Below, one piece after another: positions 1 through 5,967 of a stretch of 8,687 nt of DNA. Under the pieces are notes generated by a model. It searched no databases. It had not been told where the DNA came from and saw only the letters and a program-made list of their open reading frames with translations. This DNA is from Rhodospirillaceae bacterium (GTDB taxonomy: Bacteria; Pseudomonadota; Alphaproteobacteria; UBA828): contig JAPPKP010000212.1 in the NCBI GenBank assembly GCA_028819955.1, positions 1 through 8,687 of the forward strand. Reading direction: 5' to 3'. Position 1 is the stretch's first letter. Every line of letters begins with the position of its first letter. Both the position numbers and the translations under genes were made by a program.

Positions 1-555
1 CGCGCCAGCCACTACTGGTACACGCCGGACGCCGGCGGCACGGTCGACAAGGACAAGCCGACCCAGGTCGGCCGCGCGCTTCGGCAGCTCGACATCGAGC
101 TCATCGCGGCCTATTCGCCCGAGGCCAGGGGGCGGTCCGAGCGCATGTTCGGCACCCTGCAGAAGCGCCTGCCCCAGGAGCTCAGGCTCGCCGGCATCAC
201 CGAGATGGCCGAGGCCAACCGCTTCCTCAAGGAGGTCTACCTGCCGCTCCACAACGCCCGCTTCGCGATCCCGGCCGAGGACAAGGGCTCCGCCTTCGTC
301 CCCTTCGCCGGCGCGCTCGACGATATCCTCTGCGTCCAGGACGAGCGCACCGTCTCCAACGACAACACCGTGCGCTATCGCGGGCTCAGCCTGCAGATCC
401 CACCCGACCGACACCGCCGCCACTACGTCAAGGCAAGGGTCAGGGTGCATGAATATCCAGACGGAACCCTGGCCGTCTTCCATGGCCCCAAATGCCTGGC
501 ACGATACCGGGCCACGGGCGAGCCCATCGAAAACCAAACCCGGCAGGCCGCGTGA
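1..555 (+). CDS. DDE transposase, ISNCY-like integrase-core type, C-terminal part (5' end outside window)
   Basis: Reading frame 1 is open from the first base to a TGA at 553-555, giving 184 visible residues; the N-terminus lies before the window. The segment ARGRSERMFGTLQ (visible residues about 42-54) is the typical last part of a retroviral-integrase-like catalytic core, and Glu47 is the likely final acidic residue of the DDE triad. The preceding stretch, with TQVGRALRQLDIE and AAYSPE, is the usual run-up to that glutamate. The C-terminal ~100 residues match the beta-rich domain after the core in ISNCY-type transposases. The protein would cut and join the ends of its own element. No stop or frameshift is seen in the visible part, so it may be intact. 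The family label comes from pattern recognition; another integrase-core IS family is possible. Confidence 0.85.
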   Translation, partial: RASHYWYTPDAGGTVDKDKPTQVGRALRQLDIELIAAYSPEARGRSERMFGTLQKRLPQELRLAGITEMAEANRFLKEVYLPLHNARFAIPAEDKGSAFVPFAGALDDILCVQDERTVSNDNTVRYRGLSLQIPPDRHRRHYVKARVRVHEYPDGTLAVFHGPKCLARYRATGEPIENQTRQAA

Positions 556-579
556 GCCGCTTCGACGCGACCGGCCAGG

Positions 580-632
580 GGCCTGTGGACAAGTGGACAG
601 CCGCTCCGCGCCTGACCACTTCCCCACAGGCC
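580..632. repeat. Subterminal hairpin of the insertion sequence
   Basis: GGCCTGTGG (580-588) pairs perfectly with CCACAGGCC (624-632). Inside it AAGTGG (591-596) pairs with CCACTT (616-621). The two stems are separated by a 2-nt internal bulge on each side, and the apical loop is 19 nt (597-615). It starts 25 bp after the transposase stop codon. It could be a terminator-like structure for the transposase mRNA, although no T-run follows, or a structural part of the IS end. The pairing is directly visible; its function is inferred. Confidence 0.5.
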
Positions 633-646
633 AACCACAACAACAG

Positions 647-693
647 AAGCGGTCAACTCATCTGGTACATAAACCGGTCAAATCAGAATGTGC
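647..693. repeat. Two imperfect 22-bp direct repeats near the IS end
   Basis: Positions 647-668 and 672-693 align with 15 of 22 bases identical and share the exact core CGGTCAA (650-656 and 675-681), with a period of 25 bp. Repeated sites of this kind near an IS end are commonly transposase-binding sites. That role is inferred here from position only. Confidence 0.4.
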
Positions 694-699
694 TCGACA

Positions 700-937
700 G
701 GCCGCCCGCGCAGATCGCTTGATCCGGGTTGGAGTCGCGGGCCAGCCCGGAATTCTCACCAAGGTCATGGTCTGCGCGGCACTGTCCGGCCGGCGGGGCA
801 GGAAAGGCGCGCAGCGCGTCGCGCGTTCCACGCGCGGAGCGCACGATGCGGACCTCAACCGTAGTCCCCGCTACGCTTCTCGGCCCGCTCCCAACGGATC
901 GAACACCTAGGCGCGACACGGGCCGTGACCCTGATGA
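700..937. other. Stretch without a supportable gene between the IS end and the enolase-superfamily scrap
   Basis: No frame in this segment gives a protein I recognise. The open frames that cross it read as low-complexity Arg/Ala/Pro-rich sequence, typical of out-of-frame GC-rich DNA. No tRNA, rRNA or CRISPR pattern is visible. The only structure I see is the short hairpin at 820-836. It is probably decayed intergenic or former coding DNA. Confidence 0.5.
820..836. repeat. Short perfect GC hairpin
   Basis: CGCGCGT (820-826) and ACGCGCG (830-836) form a perfect 7-bp stem around a 3-nt loop (TCC). No T-run follows, so it is not a convincing intrinsic terminator. In alternating CG-rich DNA such a structure can arise by chance. 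Confidence 0.3.
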
Positions 938-1132
938 GAAAGGCGAGTTAACCCCAACCTGGACGACGGCAACCAGTACATGAACGACTTGCTCGCCTGG
1001 GACATCGTTGCCAGCCCCGACCTCACGCCTCGGAATGGCATGCTGCCGGTCCTTACCGGGCCGGGACTGGGCTTCGAGCTGGATCACGACGCCGTCGACC
1101 GCGCTGCGCGAGCTTGGAGAGACAGCGGCTGA
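938..1132 (+). pseudogene. C-terminal fragment of an enolase-superfamily enzyme (mandelate racemase/muconate lactonizing type)
   Basis: Frame 2 is closed by two stops at 932-937, then reads NPNLDDGNQYMNDLLAW and continues to LPVLTGPGLGFELDHDAV before a TGA at 1130-1132. The pattern PNLDDG, then roughly 30 residues, then LPV.TGPGLG.ELD.DAV is the characteristic C-terminus of mandelate racemase/muconate lactonizing proteins, the segment that closes the barrel and capping domain. Only about 60 residues remain of a family that is normally near 370-400, and the catalytic Lys, Asp and Glu residues are all missing. Homology seems to begin at about 950, and nothing upstream in other frames continues it, which points to deletion rather than a simple frameshift. 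An ATG at 980 would allow a 50-residue peptide, but it could not be active. The original substrate cannot be told. Confidence 0.7.
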
Positions 1133-1184
1133 AAGCGCCCAACCGCTGAAACGGCGTCCGCAGCTAAGTCCCGCGCTGCGCGAG
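1099..1184. repeat. 14-bp direct repeat spanning the pseudogene end
   Basis: CCGCGCTGCGCGAG occurs exactly at 1099-1112, within the enolase-superfamily scrap, and again at 1171-1184 in the convergent gap, 72 bp apart. It may be the trace of a small duplication or of rearrangement in this decayed segment. Chance is also possible, since the motif is GC-rich. Confidence 0.35.
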
Positions 1185-1218
1185 ACGGCTTCGAGACCCT
1201 CCCGCGGCGGACCGCGCG

Positions 1219-1866
1219 CTAGTTCGCTCCGCCGCCGTCGTCCTCGTTGGCCGGTTCGGCGAAAGAGTCCTCCATCATCCTCCTGGTTCTCTCTCTGTCG
1301 AACACCGATATGGAGAGCATCAAGGCGTCCTCCTCGCCCGCGGCGACGAACCCGTGCGGCATCAGGCTGTCGAAATGCACCGAGTCGCCCTGCTCGAGAA
1401 CGGTCGGGCTGTAGGGCTCCATGTAGAAGCGTACGCTTCCGCTCAGGATGTAGATCAACTCCTCGCCCGCGTGGCTGCTCATCGCCAAGGGCTCGCTCCG
1501 TCCTGCCGGCACCCGAACCACCGCCGGCTGAAGCGCCTTCATGGCGATTTCACTGCTCAGCGCTTCGTATGCGCCAAGCGGCGTCTCGTAGCGCACGCCC
1601 TCGTTGGCCCGTGTGACCGTGCGGGCGCCGTGCGCAAAGGTGTAGAAGCTCTCGCCCAGGAGCGCGAGAAGATCCAGGCCGAGACCGTCGGCGAGGCGGG
1701 TCAGCACGTCGAAGTTGGGAGAGGACTGGTTGTTCTCGATCTTCGAGAGCGTCGAGATCGCCACGCCGGTCTTGGCGCTGACCGCCGCGAGTGTCAGGTC
1801 GTTGTTCTTCCTCAGGCGTTGCAGCGCCCTGCCGATGTTGTTCCGCTCGTGCCGCTCGGCCGCCAT
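1219..1866 (-). CDS. XRE-family transcriptional regulator with C-terminal cupin domain
   Basis: This 215-residue protein has an N-terminal helix-turn-helix of the XRE/Cro type (about residues 11-66), with the recognition-helix segment VAISTLSKIENNQSSP. A cupin sensor domain covers about residues 110-190. In the cupin, H132, E135/E136 and G143 fit motif 1, while G160 and the P170-H171-G172 turn fit motif 2, so a metal or small-ligand site is plausible. Such two-domain regulators commonly control nearby catabolic or amine/amino-acid genes. I chose the ATG at 1866 because it follows a GAGGG ribosome-binding site at 4 nt and begins just ahead of the HTH; the frame runs open far upstream but reads as noise there. 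The gene lies 122 bp downstream of, and on the same strand as, the Gfo/Idh/MocA gene, and a repeat array in that gap may be its operator. The effector is unknown. Confidence 0.9.
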   Translation of the reverse strand: MAAERHERNNIGRALQRLRKNNDLTLAAVSAKTGVAISTLSKIENNQSSPNFDVLTRLADGLGLDLLALLGESFYTFAHGARTVTRANEGVRYETPLGAYEALSSEIAMKALQPAVVRVPAGRSEPLAMSSHAGEELIYILSGSVRFYMEPYSPTVLEQGDSVHFDSLMPHGFVAAGEEDALMLSISVFDRERTRRMMEDSFAEPANEDDGGGAN

Positions 1867-1902
1867 GGAGCCCTCGGGTCCGGTCGTGTTTCGTCGCGGG
1901 AA

Positions 1903-1927
1903 GAGTATCACCGAGTATCGTCGATAC
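1903..1927. promoter_or_regulatory. Putative operator: GTATC direct and inverted repeat array
   Basis: GAGTATC occurs at 1903-1909 and again at 1913-1919, exactly 10 bp apart, which is one helical turn. The second copy is also the left arm of a 13-bp inverted repeat, GTATCG-T-CGATAC (1915-1927). Three GTATC/GATAC half-sites therefore stack on one face of the helix. The array lies 37-61 bp upstream of the XRE-cupin start codon, where an autoregulatory operator is expected. On the minus strand GATACT appears twice and could double as a -10 element, but I see no good -35 partner. The repeats are seen directly; binding by the neighbouring regulator is inferred. Confidence 0.5.
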
Positions 1928-1988
1928 CAGCGGCCGTCGCTCATTCCACGGGCAAGCCGGCCCTTGTGCGGTGCCGACGCCCGCTGCA

Positions 1989-3227
1989 TCAGCCCCGTGC
2001 CACGGGCGGGATGTAGTCCTCCAGGTCCTCCTCGCCGAAGCGGACCGTGCGTCCGAGCTCGGCGGAGCGGTAGAGCGCCATCAGGATCTCGGTCACGGCG
2101 AGCCCGTCGCGGAAGGTCTCGCTGGGCGGCGTTCCGGTGCGGAAGCACTCCACCATGTGGCGGTTCTCGCTGGTGTAGCCGTAGACTCCCGCTTCGTCCT
2201 CCAGCGCCGGCATCAGGCCCTGCTCGGCGTTCTGCTTCTCCACCAAGTCCTCGCCGGCCGCGCCCTTCACCGCCCGCGAGATGAAGACCTTGAGCCCCGT
2301 GCCGAGGGAGGAGAACTCCATCGAGTACTCGGGCCCCAGCAGCTCGAGCTGAATGCGCAAGCCGGCGCCGACGTAGGCCCAGGACGTCGTGGTCTCGATC
2401 ATCGCCTCGTTGCCGTCCGGGTCCTCCAGCACCAGGGTGCCGCGCGCGAAGTCCTCGGCAGGCCGGCGGCCGTAGTCGACCTCGCGCCCCATCTCCCGCT
2501 TCAGCCGGCGCACGTAAGCCGGCCGAGTCCACTTGAGGTTGGCGATGGTCGCGTTCGCGCTCACTACCTTGAGCGCATCCCGGGCCTCGCCCGGCGCAGT
2601 CAGCAGGTGGCGCGCGACTTCCACCGAGTGGCACATCATGTCTGAGAGCACGCCGCCGCCCTGCCTCTCGCCCTGCCAGAACCAGGGCATGTGCGGGCCG
2701 GAATGCTCCTCGGCCGCCCGCGCGAGATAGGGCCGGCCGGTGAGCGGCACGGCGCGGCGCCAGACGATCTCCTTGCCGCGCTCGACCGCGGTCGAGAACA
2801 CCTGGTTCTCCAAGTAGCCGGTGGCGACCCTGGCGTCGTCGGCGAGCCGGACCATGGCGCGGGCCTCGGCGAGATTGCGTGCGAGCGGCTTTTCGCAGGC
2901 GACGCCGCGCAGCCTCTTGCCGCCCTTCACCGCCTTGTGGATTGCCTGCATGGTGGCGACGCGGGTGTCGTTGGGCGAGAGGATCCAGAGCGCATCCACG
3001 TCCTTGGCCCGGATCAGCTTGTCGAGGGAGGCATGGGCCGTGCAGGGGCCGAGGCCAAGCTCGTTGGCGCGATCGGCCAATGCTGCGCGGCTCTCCTTCG
3101 TCGAACTATAGACCCCGGTGATGGCACAGTTGCGCACGCCGGTGAAGGATTCGAGGTGAAAGCGCGCGATGAAGCCCGCGCCGATCATCCCGATACGCAG
3201 CGTCTTTAGCGGCTTGCGCTGGGCCAT
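1989..3227 (-). CDS. Gfo/Idh/MocA-family NAD(P)-dependent oxidoreductase
   Basis: This 412-residue cytoplasmic protein begins with a Rossmann fold carrying the dinucleotide motif GAGFIA (residues 16-21). The family-defining EKP is at 112-114 within CEKPLA. The second, alpha/beta domain contains a GGGVLSDMMCH segment (190-200); D196 and H200 sit where the family keeps its catalytic Asp and His, and H175 in EEHSGPHMPW may line the pocket. Members oxidise or reduce sugars, inositols and related polyols, or act on other carbonyl compounds; the substrate cannot be read here. At 412 residues it is somewhat longer than the usual 330-390. The ATG at 3227 follows a strong GGGGAGGAAG ribosome-binding site. 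It diverges from the flavin monooxygenase operon across 163 bp and is followed by the XRE-cupin gene, so it may share the cluster's regulation. Confidence 0.9.
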   Translation of the reverse strand: MAQRKPLKTLRIGMIGAGFIARFHLESFTGVRNCAITGVYSSTKESRAALADRANELGLGPCTAHASLDKLIRAKDVDALWILSPNDTRVATMQAIHKAVKGGKRLRGVACEKPLARNLAEARAMVRLADDARVATGYLENQVFSTAVERGKEIVWRRAVPLTGRPYLARAAEEHSGPHMPWFWQGERQGGGVLSDMMCHSVEVARHLLTAPGEARDALKVVSANATIANLKWTRPAYVRRLKREMGREVDYGRRPAEDFARGTLVLEDPDGNEAMIETTTSWAYVGAGLRIQLELLGPEYSMEFSSLGTGLKVFISRAVKGAAGEDLVEKQNAEQGLMPALEDEAGVYGYTSENRHMVECFRTGTPPSETFRDGLAVTEILMALYRSAELGRTVRFGEEDLEDYIPPVARG

Positions 3228-3262
3228 GGTCTCTTCCTCCCCTGCAACGGATGCGGGCCAAC

Positions 3263-3268
3263 ATTATG
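3263..3268 (-). promoter_or_regulatory. Candidate -10 element for the oxidoreductase gene
   Basis: On the minus strand CATAAT (3268 to 3263) matches the TATAAT consensus at five of six positions. It sits 35 bp upstream of the oxidoreductase ATG, in an otherwise very GC-rich gap. No good -35 hexamer is found 16-18 bp further upstream, so the promoter might need an activator. Confidence 0.35.
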
Positions 3269-3301
3269 GCGCCTCCTGCCCAGACACCACACCGTGGCTC
3301 A

Positions 3302-3313
3302 CACGCCGGCGTG
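3302..3313. promoter_or_regulatory. 12-bp perfect palindrome between divergent genes
   Basis: CACGCCGGCGTG is a perfect palindrome near the middle of the 163-bp divergent intergenic region. It is well placed for a regulator controlling both directions. It does not resemble the GTATC repeats upstream of the XRE-cupin gene, so the same protein need not bind both. GC-rich palindromes of this size can also occur by chance. Confidence 0.35.
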
Positions 3314-3317
3314 GACC

Positions 3318-3347
3318 ATGACCCCGGCGCGAGTTCCGGGCTAGAGT
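3318..3347 (+). promoter_or_regulatory. Weak candidate promoter for the flavin monooxygenase-hydantoinase operon
   Basis: ATGACC (3318-3323) and TAGAGT (3342-3347), spaced 18 bp apart, each match four of six bases of the -35 and -10 consensus. Transcription would start about 37 bp before the monooxygenase ATG. It is the best pair I see in this gap, but it is weak and lies just downstream of the 12-bp palindrome. Confidence 0.25.
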
Positions 3348-3390
3348 GCGTCGCGCGAAGGGGGGAAGCCCGCCGTCGGGAGGCAGAGCC

Positions 3391-4464
3391 ATGGAACTCG
3401 GCATGCTCATGATGCCGCTGCACCGGCCCGAGCGGCCGTTCCTCACGGTGCTGCGCGAGGACCAGGAGGCGATCGTGCTCGCGGACGAGCTGGGCTTCTC
3501 GGAGGTCTACGTCGGCGAGCATTATTCCAACAAGCCGGAGCAGATCACCTCGCCCTTCATCTTCCTCGCGACCCTGATCGAGCGCACCAGGCAGATCAAG
3601 TTCGGCACCGGCGTCATCAACCTGCCGCAGCAGCACCCGGCGATCGTCGCAGCCCACGCCGCGATGTTCGACCAGCTCGCCGAGGGCCGCTTCATCTTCG
3701 GCATCGGGCCCGGCGGCTCCCCCGGCGACTTCGAGATGTTCAAGCTGAACAACCCGCCGGACCGGCCAAAGATGATGCAGGAGTCGATCGAGACGATCCT
3801 GAAGATCTGGTCGCAGGAGCCGCCCTACGAGTTCCCCGGCGGCTACTGGGATTTCCGGATCAAGGACGCCTACCGCAGCGATCTCGGCGTCGGCGTCATG
3901 GCCCGGCCGTACCAGACGCCGCATCCGCCCATCGCCGTCTCGATCATGAGCCCGCGCTCCGGCAGCGCGCGCACCGCCGGCGAACACGGCTGGATCCCGA
4001 TCTCGGCCAACTTCACGCCGGCCTGCCACGTCAAGACCCACTGGGAGGCCTATGCCGAGGGCTGTGCGGCGGCAGGGCGGGAGCCCGACCCCGCGATCTG
4101 GCGGGCGGCCCGCAGCATCCTCGTGACCGAGAGCGACACGGAAGCCGAGGACTACCTGGCGGACCCCGACAACACGCTCGCCTTCTACTTCAACTACCTG
4201 CGCACGGTTCTGCTGGATGCTGACTTCGGCGCGCTGCTCAAGGACGACCCCGCCATGTCGGACGAGGCGATCACCACCCAATACATGCTAGACGCGATGG
4301 TCGTAGCCGGCAGCCCGCGCACCGTGACCGAGAAGCTCGTGGCCTTTCGCGAGGAGGTCGGCGACTTCGGCACCCTGATCGCGACCGCGCACGACTGGGA
4401 CGACGAGGCCCGTTGGCGGCGCTCCATGCGCCTGCTCGCCGACGAAGTAATGCCGCACCTGTAG
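3391..4464 (+). CDS. LLM-class (luciferase-like) flavin-dependent monooxygenase
   Basis: This 357-residue protein has the bacterial luciferase-like TIM-barrel signature. It includes GEHYSN (residues 42-47, with H44 at the usual active-site position), FGTGVINLPQQHP (71-83), EGRFIFGIGPGG (98-109) and, near the C-terminus, AGSPRTVTEKL, the typical flavin-phosphate-binding region. Family members use reduced FMN, supplied by a separate reductase, and O2 to hydroxylate or cleave a substrate; RutA, which opens the uracil ring, is a known member acting on an N-heterocycle. I start at the ATG at 3391, preceded by GGGAGG at 7 nt, rather than 45 bp upstream, because family similarity begins there. The hydantoinase gene follows after 12 bp, so co-transcription is likely. 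An oxidative role ahead of hydantoin hydrolysis is inferred. No reductase partner is seen in the window. Confidence 0.88.
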   Translation: MELGMLMMPLHRPERPFLTVLREDQEAIVLADELGFSEVYVGEHYSNKPEQITSPFIFLATLIERTRQIKFGTGVINLPQQHPAIVAAHAAMFDQLAEGRFIFGIGPGGSPGDFEMFKLNNPPDRPKMMQESIETILKIWSQEPPYEFPGGYWDFRIKDAYRSDLGVGVMARPYQTPHPPIAVSIMSPRSGSARTAGEHGWIPISANFTPACHVKTHWEAYAEGCAAAGREPDPAIWRAARSILVTESDTEAEDYLADPDNTLAFYFNYLRTVLLDADFGALLKDDPAMSDEAITTQYMLDAMVVAGSPRTVTEKLVAFREEVGDFGTLIATAHDWDDEARWRRSMRLLADEVMPHL

Positions 4465-4476
4465 CGGGAGAAAGCA

Positions 4477-5967
4477 ATGGCGCAGGCCGAGTACGATCTG
4501 GTGATTCGGGGCGGCACCGTGGCCACGGCGGCCGACACGGTCGCCTGCGACGTCGGCATCCGCGACGGCCGCGTCGTCGCCTTGGCGGAGGGGCTCAGTG
4601 CCGGCGCGAACGAGATCGACGCCAGCGGAAAACTCGTGCTGCCGGGCGGTGTCGACAGCCACTGCCACATCGACCAGCCCTCGTCGATGGGGGCTACCAC
4701 GGCGGACGACTTCCGCTCCGGCTCCATCTCGGCCGCCTGCGGCGGCACCACGTGCATCATCCCCTTCGCGGCGCAGCACCGTGGCCAATCGTTGCGGGCG
4801 GTGGTCGAGGACTACCACGCGCGCGCCCGCGGCAAGGCCGTGATCGACTACGCCTTTCACCTGATCGTCTCGGACCCAACCGAGCAGGTGCTGGGGCAGG
4901 AGCTGCCGGCGCTGATCAAGGACGGCTACACCTCGTTCAAGATCTACATGACCTACGACGCGCTCAAGCTCGACGACCGCCAGATCCTCGACGTGCTCGC
5001 GGCAGCGCGGCGCGAGGGGGCGATGGTGATGGTCCACGCCGAGAACCACGACGTCATCGCGTGGCTCACCGAGCGCCTGATCGGCGCCGGCCGCTCCGCC
5101 CCGCAGTTCCATGCTGTGGCCCACGCGGCCCAGGCCGAGCGCGAGGCCACCCACCGGGCGATCACGCTCGCCGAGATCGTCGACCTGCCGATCCTGATCG
5201 TGCATGTTTCCGCGCAAGCGGCGATCGAGGAGATCCGCGCCGCCAAGGCGCGGGGGCTCCGGCTCTACGCCGAGACCTGCCCGCAATACCTCTTCCTCAC
5301 TGCCGCCGACCTCGACCGCGAGGGCTTCGAGGGCGCCAAGTACGTGTGCAGCCCGCCGCCCCGCGACAAGGCGAACCAGGAGCACGTCTGGCGCGGGCTG
5401 GAGAGCGGCGTGTTCGATGTCTTCTCCTCCGACCACGCGCCCTATCGCTACGACGATCCGGAGGGCAAGCAGATGCACGGCAAGGGCGCGCCCTTCAACA
5501 GGATCGCGAACGGCGTGCCGGGGCTGGAAATCCGCCTGCCGATGCTCTTCTCCGCCGGCGTGGGCTCGGGGCGGATCGGCCTCAACCGCTTCGTCGATCT
5601 CTGCTGCACCCGGCCGGCCAAGCTCTACGGCCTCTACCCGCGCAAGGGCTCCATCGCGGTGGGCGCGGACGCTGACATCGCAATCTGGGACCCGGAACAC
5701 ACGGTGACGATCTCCAGGGACATGTTGCACGACAATCTCGACTACACGCCCTACGAGGGCCGGGTGGTCACCGGCTGGCCCGTGACCACGCTCTCCCGCG
5801 GCCAGGTCGTGTGGGACGACGGCGCGGTGCTGGGCGAGCCGGGGCGCGGCGAGTTCCTGCGCTGCGACCTGCCGGCGGCAGCGCATCCGCTGGGCCGGCG
5901 GGTCCACGGCTTCGCGCCCGAGAGCGGCGACTACGACGCCCCGTGGGCGAAAGGAGGCGAGGAATGA
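4477..5967 (+). CDS. D-hydantoinase / dihydropyrimidinase
   Basis: This 496-residue member of the amidohydrolase superfamily hydrolyses the cyclic amide of 5-substituted hydantoins or dihydropyrimidines to N-carbamoyl amino acids in the cytoplasm. The binuclear metal site is complete: H62 and H64 (SHCHID), K155 in the SFKIYMTYD segment (the carbamylated lysine), H187 (VHAEN), H243 (VHVS) and D319 (SSDHAPY). Y160, S292 (CSPPP) and N345 (IANG) fit the positions that hold the hydantoin ring in this family. The C-terminal PRKGSIAVGADADIAIWDP segment is the usual return to the small beta domain. The ATG at 4477 follows a GGGAGAAA ribosome-binding site. The stop overlaps the next start (ATGA). The following D-carbamoylase favours hydantoinase over pyrimidine breakdown, but sequence alone does not settle the substrate. 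Confidence 0.92.
   Translation: MAQAEYDLVIRGGTVATAADTVACDVGIRDGRVVALAEGLSAGANEIDASGKLVLPGGVDSHCHIDQPSSMGATTADDFRSGSISAACGGTTCIIPFAAQHRGQSLRAVVEDYHARARGKAVIDYAFHLIVSDPTEQVLGQELPALIKDGYTSFKIYMTYDALKLDDRQILDVLAAARREGAMVMVHAENHDVIAWLTERLIGAGRSAPQFHAVAHAAQAEREATHRAITLAEIVDLPILIVHVSAQAAIEEIRAAKARGLRLYAETCPQYLFLTAADLDREGFEGAKYVCSPPPRDKANQEHVWRGLESGVFDVFSSDHAPYRYDDPEGKQMHGKGAPFNRIANGVPGLEIRLPMLFSAGVGSGRIGLNRFVDLCCTRPAKLYGLYPRKGSIAVGADADIAIWDPEHTVTISRDMLHDNLDYTPYEGRVVTGWPVTTLSRGQVVWDDGAVLGEPGRGEFLRCDLPAAAHPLGRRVHGFAPESGDYDAPWAKGGEE
5950..5957 (+). promoter_or_regulatory. Strong ribosome-binding site deciding the carbamoylase start
   Basis: AAAGGAGG lies within the last codons of the hydantoinase, 6 nt before the ATG at 5964. 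It is a near-perfect Shine-Dalgarno sequence and fixes that ATG as the start, although the frame stays open further upstream. Confidence 0.75.

Larger units (their letters stand above)
1..699 (+). mobile_element. Right-hand part of an insertion sequence (left end outside window)
   Basis: The transposase frame, plus about 145 bp of untranslated DNA downstream with a hairpin and paired repeats, makes up the right part of an IS. I place the outer end near 699, where the complementary strand would begin 5'-TGTCGAGCA, a plausible IS terminus. The left inverted repeat and the target duplication are not in the window, so the exact boundary is an estimate. The DNA from about 633 to 699 is visibly more AT-rich than its surroundings. 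Confidence 0.5.

Noticed and set aside
449..910. Plus-strand open frame running from the transposase end across the IS terminus
   Set aside because: It is out of frame with the transposase, crosses the IS end and has no recognisable domain or convincing ribosome-binding site.
700..937. Search for a tRNA, att site or dif-like site next to the IS
   Set aside because: No cloverleaf pattern, conserved T-loop sequence or dif-like paired half-sites could be seen.
1219..2634. Extended 471-codon version of the XRE-cupin frame
   Set aside because: Upstream of 1866 the frame runs inside the oxidoreductase gene and reads as low-complexity noise. A ribosome-binding site and the HTH start both support the ATG at 1866, so it is not a fusion.
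3106..4281. Minus-strand open frame (391 codons) opposite the flavin monooxygenase
   Set aside because: It crosses the divergent promoter region and the start of the oxidoreductase in another frame, and shows no family motif. The plus-strand monooxygenase explains this DNA.
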